From contig CAMAQV010000004.1 of assembly GCA_945860595.1 (NCBI GenBank), positions 50,747 to 114,746 of the forward strand: a stretch of DNA of 64,000 nucleotides, written 5' to 3'. Origin of the DNA: Comamonas sp. lk (GTDB lineage: Bacteria > Pseudomonadota > Gammaproteobacteria > Burkholderiales > Burkholderiaceae_C). The translations under genes and the position numbers were made by a program. Shown piece by piece: positions 19,488 through 27,858 of this stretch. Under the pieces are notes generated by a model. That model worked only from the letters and a program-made list of their open reading frames with translations, ran no database searches and was not told where the DNA came from. Numbering within the stretch: position 1 is the first letter of the stretch; each line of letters opens with the position of its first letter.

Positions 19488-20114
19488 ATGCAAAAATTAC
19501 TTTTTTCAGTTGACCGCCTCAGCACATTTTTTGGCCAGATTTTTTCCTGGCTCATCATGGCGCTCACCCTCATGATCTCGTGGGAGGTGTTCTCGCGCTA
19601 TGTGCTCAACAACCCCCACCCTTGGGCTTTCGACGTGATGATCATGTTGTATGGCTCGGTGTTCATGATGGCTGGCGCCTACACCCTGTCCAAAAACGGG
19701 CACGTGCGCGGCGACGTGCTGTACGGCTTTTTCCCACCACGGCTGCAAGCTGGCTTGGATTTGGCACTCTACATTCTGTTCTTCATACCCGGCGTTGTCG
19801 CCTTGGCGTGGGCGGGCATCAGCTTCGCTGGCGACTCCTGGGCGATACAAGAGCACTCCAACATCACTGCAGACGGACCTGCTTTGTATCCGTTCAAAAC
19901 AGTATTGCCTTTGGCAGGCGCATTGCTCCTGCTGCAAGGCTTCGTGGAGATCATCCGCTGCATCATTTGCTTGCAAACCGGTGAGTGGCCGCAACGCATG
20001 GATGACGTGGAAGAGGTCGATGTGGAAAAATTGAAAGAAATGGTCAACGTGAAAGACGAAGACATCGAAAAACTCAGTGCCTTGGCACCTGCATCCCAAG
20101 GAGCTAAAGCATGA
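19488..20114 (+). CDS. TRAP transporter small permease (DctQ family)
   Basis: Four-helix membrane subunit that partners the large permease. 208 residues from the ATG at 19488; helices are evident around LSTFFGQIFSWLIMALTLMI, FDVMIMLYGSVFMMAGAYTL, the DLALYILFFIPGVVALAW stretch and VLPLAGALLLLQGFVEIIRC. TLSKNGHVRGDVLY is the usual DctQ loop. An acidic C-terminal tail (DDVEEVDVEKLKEMVNVKDE) of about 40 residues is longer than usual. An in-frame start at 19455 would lie inside the terminator and is rejected. Four-base overlap (ATGA) with the large permease. Confidence 0.93.
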   Translation: MQKLLFSVDRLSTFFGQIFSWLIMALTLMISWEVFSRYVLNNPHPWAFDVMIMLYGSVFMMAGAYTLSKNGHVRGDVLYGFFPPRLQAGLDLALYILFFIPGVVALAWAGISFAGDSWAIQEHSNITADGPALYPFKTVLPLAGALLLLQGFVEIIRCIICLQTGEWPQRMDDVEEVDVEKLKEMVNVKDEDIEKLSALAPASQGAKA

Positions 20115-22045
20115 AAAAAGAAATTTATTTTGGCCTGTCCATCATGGTGGCCGTGGTGCTCGCAGCGTTTTTTATGCTGCCCGCCCCCGCCGACATGACC
20201 AACGGCCATCTGGGTTTGCTGATGCTGGCCCTCATCGTGGTTGCCATCATGCTGGGCTTCCCCACCGCCTTCACCCTGATGGGAATGGGTATGGTCTTCG
20301 CCTGGATTGCCTACCGAAGTCGCAACCCCGATCTGGCCGTGCAACAGACACTTGATTTGATGGTGCAGCGCGCCTTCTCGGTGATGTCGAATGACGTGCT
20401 GATCTCGATTCCGCTGTTTGTGTTCATGGGCTATCTGGTCGAACGCGCCAACCTGATTGAAAAGCTGTTCAAAAGCTTGCATCTGGCCATGGCCCGCGTG
20501 CCCGGCTCGTTGGCTGTGGCGACCATCGTGACCTGCGCCATCTTCGCCACCGCGACCGGCATCGTCGGTGCAGTGGTCACGCTGATGGGTCTTTTGGCCT
20601 TACCGGCAATGCTCAAAGCCAAATACGACGTCAAGATTGCAGCCGGTGCGATCACAGCCGGTGGCTGCCTCGGTATTTTGATTCCCCCGTCTGTGATGTT
20701 GATTGTGTACGGCGCGACCGCCGGTGTATCCGTGGTCAAGTTGTATGCCGGCGCTTTTTTCCCCGGCATCATGTTGGCAACCCTGTACGTTGCCTACATT
20801 ATTTTGGTCGCGAAATGGAAGCCCCATTTGGCTCCACCGCTGTCCGCCGAGGACCGGGTTGTACCCCTACCAGCATTTGCCAAGGAAATTTCCAAGTCAG
20901 GCAGCACCAACGCGCTCGCGGGTTTGGTTGGTGCCCTCAAAGGCAAACGCAACGCCGCAGTGCCCATGGGCGAATTGGGCAAGCATTTGGCAATTACCGT
21001 GCTCCCCATCCTGGCCACAGCCGCGCTGCTGGGTTCGATTTACCTGAGCTTGACCTCGCCGATTGAAACCGTCGCTGAGGGAGTAGTGGAAATGGGCCTC
21101 TTGATGGACAACCAGGACGCTGAGGCACCCCTCCTGGGCGGTCTACAGGAGCCAGAAAGTGCCGACGGCTTGCAGACCCCACCGGTAGAGGGCGCAACGG
21201 CGCCGGTCGCGGCACCTGCTGCGGTCGCACAAGTTGCAGAACCCGCTGCTGCCGCAGCGCCGGTGGCAGAACCAGCGGCAGCGGAACGCCGCCCTGCGCC
21301 CCAAGGCTTTTGGATTGCGGTTGGCGTGGCTGCTGCGGCACTCGCCTTTTTCTATGCCTACTTCAGCTTCGTGCGCTTGGAGATTTTCAAGATGCTGCTG
21401 GGGTCCTTTTTCCCGCTGGCCATGCTGATACTTGCGGTGCTGGGGACCATTGTTTTTGGTCTGGCCACCCCAACGGAGGCTGCGGCTATGGGCTCATTGG
21501 GCGGCTTGCTGTTGGCAGCCGCCTACCGCCGACTCAACTTGAATATGGTCCGGGAATCGGTGTACCTCACCGCCAAAACCAGTGCCATGGTCTGCTGGCT
21601 GTTTGTGGGCTCCAGTATTTTCTCGGCGGCGTTCGCCCTGCTGGGCGGACAGGAAATCATCAACCAGTGGGTCTTGTCCATGGAATTGACCCCGCTACAG
21701 TTCATGCTTTTGGCGCAAGTGGTGATTTTCTTGCTGGGCTGGCCGCTGGAATGGACCGAGATCATTGTGATTTTCATGCCGATCTTCATCCCCCTGCTGC
21801 CACACTTTGGTATCGACCCCCTGTTCTTCGGATTGCTGGTGGCGTTGAACCTCCAAACGGCGTTCCTCAGCCCACCGGTGGCCATGGCAGCCTTCTACCT
21901 GAAGGGTGTGAGCCCACCACACGTGACCCTGAATCAAATTTTCGCGGGCATGATGCCGTTCATGGGAATCCAAGTGGTGGCGATCATCATGTTGTACGTG
22001 TTCCCCGCCATCGGAATGTGGCTTCCAGAGGTCTTGTACAAATAA
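20111..22045 (+). CDS. TRAP transporter large permease (DctM family) with internal insertion
   Basis: Main membrane subunit that imports the organic acid with sodium ions. 644 residues, well above the usual 430 or so. Residues 1-240 form the N-terminal half of DctM (e.g. SNDVLISIPLFVFMGYLVER, GGCLGILIPPSVMLIVYG) and about 425-640 the C-terminal half (GLATPTEAAAMGSLGGL, FLSPPVAMAAFYLKGVSPP). Between them an extra helix at 292-315, a Pro/Ala-rich segment at about 335-395 and a helix at 398-420 are inserted. Long DctM proteins are known in the so-called mannitol/chloroaromatic subgroup, to which I assign it tentatively. The reading frame is intact throughout. Confidence 0.92.
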   Translation: MKKEIYFGLSIMVAVVLAAFFMLPAPADMTNGHLGLLMLALIVVAIMLGFPTAFTLMGMGMVFAWIAYRSRNPDLAVQQTLDLMVQRAFSVMSNDVLISIPLFVFMGYLVERANLIEKLFKSLHLAMARVPGSLAVATIVTCAIFATATGIVGAVVTLMGLLALPAMLKAKYDVKIAAGAITAGGCLGILIPPSVMLIVYGATAGVSVVKLYAGAFFPGIMLATLYVAYIILVAKWKPHLAPPLSAEDRVVPLPAFAKEISKSGSTNALAGLVGALKGKRNAAVPMGELGKHLAITVLPILATAALLGSIYLSLTSPIETVAEGVVEMGLLMDNQDAEAPLLGGLQEPESADGLQTPPVEGATAPVAAPAAVAQVAEPAAAAAPVAEPAAAERRPAPQGFWIAVGVAAAALAFFYAYFSFVRLEIFKMLLGSFFPLAMLILAVLGTIVFGLATPTEAAAMGSLGGLLLAAAYRRLNLNMVRESVYLTAKTSAMVCWLFVGSSIFSAAFALLGGQEIINQWVLSMELTPLQFMLLAQVVIFLLGWPLEWTEIIVIFMPIFIPLLPHFGIDPLFFGLLVALNLQTAFLSPPVAMAAFYLKGVSPPHVTLNQIFAGMMPFMGIQVVAIIMLYVFPAIGMWLPEVLYK

Positions 22046-22128
22046 GCGCGTGGCGTAGCTGATGGGTAGCGATGGGGCTGGTCACGTGACGCGAGGCGCA
22101 TGACCACCCCTGCCAGGCGCTACAGCCT

Positions 22129-23382
22129 GTGAACAAGCCGGCCCAGGCGTCAAGTCCCTCGCGCGCCACGGTGGACTCGCCGTACGCCTGGTTCCGGCTG
22201 CTCATTTCCTTGCTGATCATGACGATTGGCAACGCCGGCATGTGGGTGATTCCGGTGGTGTTGCCGGTGGTGCAGGCCGAGTTCCAAATCGGCCGCGTCG
22301 ATGCCGCCCTGCCCTACACCCTGATGATGATTGGCTTCGGTCTGGGCGGCGTGCTGATGGGCCGCCTCAGTGACCGCTTCGGCCTGTTCCGACCCCTGTT
22401 GGGCGCATCGCTGGCTATTGGGGCCGGATTTGTGCTTGCGGCCCTATCGAGCACCATTCTGGGATTTGCCCTGGCCCATGGCGTGCTGATCGGGCTGGTG
22501 GGCTGTGCGGTCACTTTTGCACCGCTGATGGCCGACACCGCGCTGTGGTTCGCGCGCCGCCGCGGTATCGCGGTGGCCGTCTGCGCCAGCGGCAACTATC
22601 TGGCAGGCGCTGTCTGGCCGCCGGTGATGGAGCACTTTATTACGACAGAGGGCTGGCGCGCTACCTACATCGGAGTCGGCCTGTTTTGCACCTGCAGCAT
22701 GGGCTTGCTGGCCCTGCTGATGCGCCATGCAGCTCCCAGCGCGCAAGCAGCCACGGGGCCATCCAGCGTGGACCAGCAGCGCGAACGCCCTTTCGACCTA
22801 AAGCCCAATATCGCGACAGCCGCGCTGTGCGTGGCCGGCCTGTCCTGCTGCGTAGCGATGGCCATGCCGCAGGTGCATATCGTGGCCTATTGCACGGACC
22901 TGGGTTTTGGCGCGGCGCAAGGCGCGCAAATGCTGTCCATCATGCTGGCCTGCGGCATCATCAGCCGCCTGGTCTCCGGCGCGCTGTCGGACCGCATCGG
23001 CGGCATCCGCACGCTGGTCCTGGGCTCGGCGCTGCAGTGCACGGCACTATTGCTGTTTTTGCCTTTTGACGGCCTGGTACCGCTGTATATCGTCTCGGCC
23101 ATGTTCGGCCTGTTCCAAGGCGGAATCGTGCCGTCTTATGCGCTGGTGGTACGCGAGAATTTTTCTTCCCGGCAAATTGGCATGCGGGTGGGTACGGTGA
23201 TCATGTTCACCATGCTCGGTATGGCCCTGGGCGGTTGGATGTCGGGCAAGGTTTTTGACCTGACAGGCTCCTACCATACGGCGTTTCTAAACGGCGTCGC
23301 CTGGAACCTGCTCAACCTGGTGATTGCCGTCACATTGCTCCTGCGCCTGCGGCGCAAACAATCGGGATCTGACCCCGATTAA
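22129..23382 (+). CDS. MFS transporter
   Basis: Major facilitator permease, 417 residues with about 12 hydrophobic helices in two halves joined by a central loop near residue 205-225 (SSVDQQRERPFDLKPN). The MFS loop motif appears as GGVLMGRLSDRFGLFRP after helix 2 and in weaker form as SGALSDRIGGIR in the second half. GTG start, 83 bases after the TRAP large permease; it may share that transcript. Substrate unknown; the sequence does not point to a specific MFS subfamily. Its stop overlaps the end of the convergent tusA-like gene by four bases. Confidence 0.88.
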   Translation: MNKPAQASSPSRATVDSPYAWFRLLISLLIMTIGNAGMWVIPVVLPVVQAEFQIGRVDAALPYTLMMIGFGLGGVLMGRLSDRFGLFRPLLGASLAIGAGFVLAALSSTILGFALAHGVLIGLVGCAVTFAPLMADTALWFARRRGIAVAVCASGNYLAGAVWPPVMEHFITTEGWRATYIGVGLFCTCSMGLLALLMRHAAPSAQAATGPSSVDQQRERPFDLKPNIATAALCVAGLSCCVAMAMPQVHIVAYCTDLGFGAAQGAQMLSIMLACGIISRLVSGALSDRIGGIRTLVLGSALQCTALLLFLPFDGLVPLYIVSAMFGLFQGGIVPSYALVVRENFSSRQIGMRVGTVIMFTMLGMALGGWMSGKVFDLTGSYHTAFLNGVAWNLLNLVIAVTLLLRLRRKQSGSDPD

Positions 23383-23627
23383 TTCCGGCGCTGGAGCAGA
23401 TGGATGTGGTCTGCGCCCTGGGTACTTTGGCGTAACAAGGTGTGCCCGGTTTGCTTGGTGAAGGCCTGGAAATCCCGCAGCGAGCCGGGGTCGGTGCTGA
23501 TGACTTCTAAAACCTGGCCGGAGGCCAGCTCGGCCAGCGCCTTTTTGGCTTTGAGAATAGGCAGCGGGCAATTCAGGCCACGGGTGTCCAAGGATTTGTC
23601 GATGAACGGCACAGCAGAGTCGGTCAC
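23379..23627 (-). CDS. Sulfurtransferase TusA family protein
   Basis: 82-residue SirA/TusA-like protein that carries persulfide sulfur on a conserved cysteine. The motif LDTRGLNCPLPILKAKKAL contains the active Cys in the CPxP context, and the small alpha/beta fold length fits. Starts 18 bases after cysM on the same strand, so it is likely co-transcribed with cysteine synthesis, consistent with sulfur trafficking. Whether it serves tRNA thiolation or another acceptor cannot be seen. Confidence 0.9.
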   Translation of the reverse strand: MTDSAVPFIDKSLDTRGLNCPLPILKAKKALAELASGQVLEVISTDPGSLRDFQAFTKQTGHTLLRQSTQGADHIHLLQRRN

Positions 23628-23645
23628 GGTTGCCTTATGGGGAAG

Positions 23646-24557
23646 TCAGGCCGGAAAAACGCCGGTGGACAAATAGCGGTCGCCCCGGTCGCAGACGATG
23701 AATACGATGCAGGCGTCACGCACCTGCGCAGCAATCTGCTGCGCCACCCAGCACGCTCCGGCTGCGGAAATGCCCGCAAAAATCCCCTCTTCACGCGCCA
23801 TGCGACGGGCCATTTCCTCGGCATCCGCCTGGCTGACGAGTTGGATCTCGTCGACCTGACTGTCGTCGTAAATGCCGGGCATGTATTCAGGAGACCACTT
23901 GCGGATACCGGGAATTCGCGAGCCCTCGGACGGCTGCGCGCCGATGATCTGAACTGCCGGGTTTTGCTGTTTAAGGTAGCGCCCGACACCGGATATGGTG
24001 CCGGTCGTGCCCATCGCGCTGACGAAATGCGTCACCCGGCCATGGGTGTCGGCCCAGATTTCGGGGCCGGTGGTTTCGAAATGGATGCGCGGGTTGTCCG
24101 CATTGCCAAACTGATCCAGCACCCGGCCCTTGCCCTGCGCCTGCATCTGCTGCGCCAAATCACGCGCGGCTTCCATGCTACCGGCCTTGGGCGTAAGGAT
24201 GAGCTCGGCTCCAAACGCCTTCATGGTCTGGGCACGCTCGATGGACAGGTCCTCCGGCATGATCAGTACCATGCGGTAACCCTTGATGGCTGCAGCCATC
24301 GCCAGGGCAATGCCGGTATTCCCGGAAGTGGCCTCAATCAGGGTATCGCCGGGGGCAATCTCACCGCGCTCCTCGGCACCCCGGATCATGGCCAGAGCCG
24401 GCCGGTCTTTCACCGACCCCGCAGGGTTGTTGCCTTCGAGTTTTCCCAAAACGACGTTGTTGCGCGGTCCGGCGTTCTCGTTGCCGATACGTTGCAAGGC
24501 GACCAACGGCGTACGGCCAACCACCTGCTCCAGCGTAGGAAAGCGCATCACCGGCAT
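23646..24557 (-). CDS. cysM: Cysteine synthase B (O-acetylserine sulfhydrylase)
   Basis: PLP enzyme making cysteine (or S-sulfocysteine with thiosulfate) from O-acetylserine. 303 residues from the ATG at 24557 (MPVMRFPTLEQVVGRTPLV); a start at 24548 is equally possible. PLP lysine in NPAGSVKDRPALAMI, phosphate loop EATSGNTGIALAM, substrate-binding SAMGTTGTISGVGRYLK. The upstream open frame reaching 24983 is an overlap artefact with the small gene at 24563-24793. Five bases after that gene and 18 before the tusA-like gene. Confidence 0.95.
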   Translation of the reverse strand: MPVMRFPTLEQVVGRTPLVALQRIGNENAGPRNNVVLGKLEGNNPAGSVKDRPALAMIRGAEERGEIAPGDTLIEATSGNTGIALAMAAAIKGYRMVLIMPEDLSIERAQTMKAFGAELILTPKAGSMEAARDLAQQMQAQGKGRVLDQFGNADNPRIHFETTGPEIWADTHGRVTHFVSAMGTTGTISGVGRYLKQQNPAVQIIGAQPSEGSRIPGIRKWSPEYMPGIYDDSQVDEIQLVSQADAEEMARRMAREEGIFAGISAAGACWVAQQIAAQVRDACIVFIVCDRGDRYLSTGVFPA

Positions 24558-24562
24558 TCGGC

Positions 24563-24793
24563 TCACGCGTGGCGGTCCACGTAACGGCCTTTTTCCTTGG
24601 GCGGCTCGGACTGGGTGCGGCGTTCCGCCTGCACGCGGTCCAGTTGGGCGCGGGCCTGGGAGGCCTGTTCGGCGCGGGCCTGCGCCTGGATACGCTCCTG
24701 CGTCGCCTCGTCCACTGCGCGTTTGGGCGCTTGCTTCGGCGAAAGTGCAGCCAGTGCAGCAGCTGCAGAGCGGACGTCGGAAACAGCAGACAT
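24563..24793 (-). CDS. Small charged hypothetical protein upstream of cysM
   Basis: 76-residue soluble protein, not recognised. It is rich in Ala, Gln, Arg and Glu with a predicted single long helix from about residue 25 to 60 (ATQERIQAQARAEQASQARA), i.e. coiled-coil-like. AAGGGG five bases before the ATG at 24793 supports the start, and a TATAGT -10-like hexamer lies about 25 bases further upstream. It is followed by cysM after five bases. Real gene status rests on ribosome site and operon spacing only. Confidence 0.6.
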   Translation of the reverse strand: MSAVSDVRSAAAALAALSPKQAPKRAVDEATQERIQAQARAEQASQARAQLDRVQAERRTQSEPPKEKGRYVDRHA

Positions 24794-24840
24794 GGCGACC
24801 CCTTGAAAAATGTGGCCGAACTATAGCGCCAGACGGGGGT

Positions 24841-25419
24841 TCAAAAACCCCAATCGGCCCCCGCGCCCAGAAGGGTGGCCACCCCCAGCACCAGGAACAA
24901 GGCTGCGGCGATACCGTGCACCAGCCGCATGGGAATCCGCGCCGACAGGCGGTCGCCGATGAACACCGCAGGCACGTCGGCAATCAGCATGCCCAGCGTG
25001 GTCCCGATTACCACCAGCACCGGATCGGGAAAGTGCGCCGCCATGGCCACCGTGGCAATTTGGGTTTTGTCGCCCATCTCGGCCAGAAAAAACGTGATCA
25101 GCGTGGCGCCAAAAACGCCCCAGCGACCGCCGATGTCGCCCTCGTCGTCTTCAATCTTGTCCGGGATCAGCGTCCACACCGCCATCCCGATAAAGGACGC
25201 GCCCAGCACCCAGCGCAGGATTTCAGGGCTCAGGCTGGCCGTGATCCAAGCCCCCAGCGCGCCGGCCAGTCCATGGTTGACCACGGTGGCGCACAAAATA
25301 CCCGCAATGATGGGCAGCGGTTTTTTGAAACGGGCGGCCAGCAGAAAGGCCAGCAGCTGGGTTTTGTCGCCGATTTCGGCGAGGGCAACAATGCCTGTTG
25401 AAATGAATAGCGCTTCCAC
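24841..25419 (-). CDS. TMEM165/GDT1 family cation exporter
   Basis: Six-helix inner-membrane protein of the UPF0016/GDT1 family, implicated in manganese and calcium export. 192 residues with the two family signatures ALAEIGDKTQLLAFLLAAR and FLAEMGDKTQIATVAMAA, one in each pseudo-repeat (E-x-G-D-K-T). No yybP-ykoY manganese riboswitch is visible in the short upstream region. Neighbours give no further hint. Confidence 0.92.
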   Translation of the reverse strand: MEALFISTGIVALAEIGDKTQLLAFLLAARFKKPLPIIAGILCATVVNHGLAGALGAWITASLSPEILRWVLGASFIGMAVWTLIPDKIEDDEGDIGGRWGVFGATLITFFLAEMGDKTQIATVAMAAHFPDPVLVVIGTTLGMLIADVPAVFIGDRLSARIPMRLVHGIAAALFLVLGVATLLGAGADWGF

Positions 25420-25493
25420 AAAGGGGCCCGAGTGGTGACCAAGCCCGCATTAGGACATAGCGCGCGCCACGCGCCGGATCAGCGGGCAGCCCG

Positions 25494-26369
25494 TCAGCGG
25501 ACCAGGGAGGCCTGTCCGCTGGCCAGACAGATTTCGCTGATGCGCAGCCCGTTGGGCAGGATGCGCGAGGGGAACACCTCTTTGAGGCGCTCTTCGTGCA
25601 CCGGGATCACGCGTTTGACCTCGTAGTCCACGGTTTTCATGATCTCCTCGGTCGTCATCACCAGGTTGGTGGTGCTGCCAAAAGCCAGGCCCACGGGCAC
25701 ATACATCTTGTCGCCGCCAGTTCCTTCGAGGTTTTCGTAGACGTATATCAAATCGCCGGCCAGCACCCAGCCATCGCGTGAACGGGTCTGCATGTCGTTG
25801 CGCACATGGACCCACTGGCAGCCATAGGTGTGGGTGTCCGGCGCGGCATGCAAATCGATGCCAGGTATCGCGTCTTGCATATCGCCCTGCACCAGACGCA
25901 AGCGGCCCTGGCGCGCCAAATCAGCGGCGCGCAGCACATCCGACGGATCGGTGGCCACCATCATGTAGCGCAGGCGGTCGGGCAAGGACATGGCCCAAAT
26001 CCATTTCGTCAGCTCACGCTCCTGGATGTAAAAGGTGGCGTTGGGAAATGCATCGGTATTGCCCATGTGGTCGAAGTGGGCGTGGGTGATGAAGATGCTG
26101 TCCACATCCTCGGGGCGGATGCCGCAAGGTGCCAAGACATCGGCCGGGGAATGCCAGTTTTCAACCAGGAATTTTTCGGCGATGTAGCGCCCGTATTCCT
26201 TGTCGTTGTAGCCCACGTCCACCATGGCAATGTGGTCATTGCTCTTGATCAGCACGTAGCAGTACGGCAGTTTGCGAATGCCCTGGTTGTGCGCGCCATA
26301 AATCACGCTGCTGACCGCGCACTGGCTGACGTACGCGTATTCCAGAACCCATATGGAGTATTGCGACAT
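25494..26369 (-). CDS. Metallo-beta-lactamase-fold hydrolase, N-acyl homoserine lactonase-like
   Basis: Dinuclear zinc hydrolase resembling the AiiA/AttM lactonase family. 291 residues. Metal ligands are all visible: HAHFDHMGNTDAF (HxHxDH), the His of APDTHTYGCQ, the Asp of VLAGDLIYVYENL and the C-terminal His of VIPVHEERLKEV. The ATG at 26369 begins MSQYSIWVLEYAYV; a TTG at 26399 would add ten residues. Last gene of the long minus-strand locus starting at 39709. With the semialdehyde dehydrogenase at 41102 it recalls the gamma-butyrolactone pathway of Agrobacterium (lactonase plus dehydrogenases), so lactone opening is a plausible role; quorum quenching is an alternative. Confidence 0.85.
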   Translation of the reverse strand: MSQYSIWVLEYAYVSQCAVSSVIYGAHNQGIRKLPYCYVLIKSNDHIAMVDVGYNDKEYGRYIAEKFLVENWHSPADVLAPCGIRPEDVDSIFITHAHFDHMGNTDAFPNATFYIQERELTKWIWAMSLPDRLRYMMVATDPSDVLRAADLARQGRLRLVQGDMQDAIPGIDLHAAPDTHTYGCQWVHVRNDMQTRSRDGWVLAGDLIYVYENLEGTGGDKMYVPVGLAFGSTTNLVMTTEEIMKTVDYEVKRVIPVHEERLKEVFPSRILPNGLRISEICLASGQASLVR

Positions 26370-26395
26370 GAAAATTCCTGATGTATGCGGGGTAT

Positions 26396-26959
26396 TCAAT
26401 GGATGGCGCTGCTGTTCGCCGATGCCGTGGCACAGCTGCAGCAGGCCTGGCTGAAGTCCAGCGGCATCAAGCCCAGACCTTCTATGGCGCAGCCGCTGAG
26501 CGTGCGCCCGGCGGCCTGCAGATCGCGGGTCCAGGCGTCCAGACGCTCATGCAAACCTTCGCCCCGTGGCAGGGTCTGACCCACAGCGCGCACCACGGAC
26601 AGCGTCGCCTGCATGGCACCCAACAAGCGGGCATGGTGCTGCCGCGCAGCGGGGGGCGGTGTGACGCCGCACAACTCGGATTCCGCGTTGCGCGCCTGCT
26701 CCACAACAGTCGCAACCGTGGGCCAATCGGACTCAAAACGGCTGCCCAGGCGCGCCAGGATGAGCAGCCCGGCAATCTGCCCCAGCACCCGGCCCAGGCG
26801 GTCATAGCCGGGGCGCAGCGCCAAGCCGTAGCGGATGAAATCGTCACGGTCCAACCCAGGCCCTGGCGTTAAAGGCGCGGCCAGATCCGCCGCTTCGCAA
26901 GCGGGGTGGTGGATCAGCTGCGCCTGTTCGGCGATTGCGCGGATACGGGCAGGACGCAT
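26396..26959 (-). CDS. Hypothetical protein in the rhodopsin/ABC locus
   Basis: 187 residues, family not recognised. Predicted mostly helical, with a His/Asp-containing N-terminus (AEQAQLIHHPACEAADLAAP), a hydrophobic helix around residue 55-70 (LGRVLGQIAGLLILARLG) and a Cys-rich C-terminal end (QACCSCATASANSS). The frame is preserved between two well-defined genes with eight and 26 base gaps, which supports it being real. Possibly an accessory or chaperone for one of the hydrolases; nothing in the sequence proves that. Confidence 0.6.
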   Translation of the reverse strand: MRPARIRAIAEQAQLIHHPACEAADLAAPLTPGPGLDRDDFIRYGLALRPGYDRLGRVLGQIAGLLILARLGSRFESDWPTVATVVEQARNAESELCGVTPPPAARQHHARLLGAMQATLSVVRAVGQTLPRGEGLHERLDAWTRDLQAAGRTLSGCAIEGLGLMPLDFSQACCSCATASANSSAIH

Positions 26960-26966
26960 ACCGGTT

Positions 26967-27818
26967 TCAGCCCTTGCGTTCGCGGATGATGCGCAGCGCT
27001 TCTTTGAGATAGACCTTGAAGACGGGATAGTTCTCGCTCATCGGGAAATGCCCGATGTCTTCCATCTCGATGTAGACGCCGCCTTTGATGCGCCGGGCAG
27101 TGTTTTCGGTCATTTCCGGCGTGGTCAGGTAGTCGTAGGTGCCGGTCATCATGATCACCGGGCACTTGCGGCCGTCGATGCGCTCCAGGTCTTCGCGCAG
27201 GTCATGGTCGACTGAGTAGAAATACAAATCGCCCTTGAATGACTCCGAGCCCTGGCTGTAATAAAACCAAGTCAACCAGCGATCCATTTCAGGCGACTGC
27301 GGCGCCATGAGGTCCCACACCCCGCTGGCGCACACCTGCGCCGCATTGGAGTGCGGGTGCCGCCACCAGTCCAGAAAAAATCCCGGCGCGTAGTCGCTGG
27401 CCTCTACCGGAATCACCGCCTTGAAACGATCGGGGTGGCGCAGCGCCAGTTGCAGTGCCACATTGCCGCCAAACGAGGAGCCCATAAAAATGGGGTCGCG
27501 CAGTTCCAACGCATCGCAGAGCTTGATGATGAAGTTCACATAGTGGTCAGCGGTCAGCTTGTACTCGGACTCCCACCATTTGGAGTTGTGGGGCGGATCG
27601 GACTTGCCGTGGCGCGGCAGGTCATAGGCGATCACGTTGTAGTGCTTGGTGATGTCTTCGTCTTCCAGCAATCCGCGCCACTGGTGGTTGTGGCAACCCG
27701 CAGTGTGCTGGCAGATAACGGGCTGGCCCGTGCCGTTTTGCAGATAGAAGACTTTGTACTCCATGCCGTCCACATCGATGGTGACGTAGCGGCCGGTGAC
27801 AGGTGAATGGCGTGCCAT
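26967..27818 (-). CDS. Alpha/beta hydrolase
   Basis: 283-residue alpha/beta-hydrolase fold enzyme. Oxyanion region ICQHTAGCHNHQWRGL (a His-rich variant of the usual HG loop), nucleophile elbow FMGSSFGGNVALQLALR with Ser in GSSFGG, acid likely in MMTGTYDYLTTPE, and catalytic His in EMEDIGHFPMSENYP. Upstream neighbour is an SCP2-like protein (40 bases), downstream an unknown protein (seven bases). Probably cleaves an ester or C-C bond of the compound imported by this locus; the substrate is unknown. Confidence 0.88.
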   Translation of the reverse strand: MARHSPVTGRYVTIDVDGMEYKVFYLQNGTGQPVICQHTAGCHNHQWRGLLEDEDITKHYNVIAYDLPRHGKSDPPHNSKWWESEYKLTADHYVNFIIKLCDALELRDPIFMGSSFGGNVALQLALRHPDRFKAVIPVEASDYAPGFFLDWWRHPHSNAAQVCASGVWDLMAPQSPEMDRWLTWFYYSQGSESFKGDLYFYSVDHDLREDLERIDGRKCPVIMMTGTYDYLTTPEMTENTARRIKGGVYIEMEDIGHFPMSENYPVFKVYLKEALRIIRERKG

Positions 27819-27858
27819 GGTGGTGTCCTTCGCGATAAAAAATGGGGGATTGGGCGGA

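Noticed and set aside
24558..24983. Upstream extension of the cysM frame to 24983
   Set aside because: Overlaps the small gene at 24563-24793, which has its own ribosome site; the extension does not resemble cysteine synthase.
25420..25493. Manganese riboswitch (yybP-ykoY) before the GDT1-type exporter
   Set aside because: The 74-base upstream gap is too short and shows none of the expected conserved loops.
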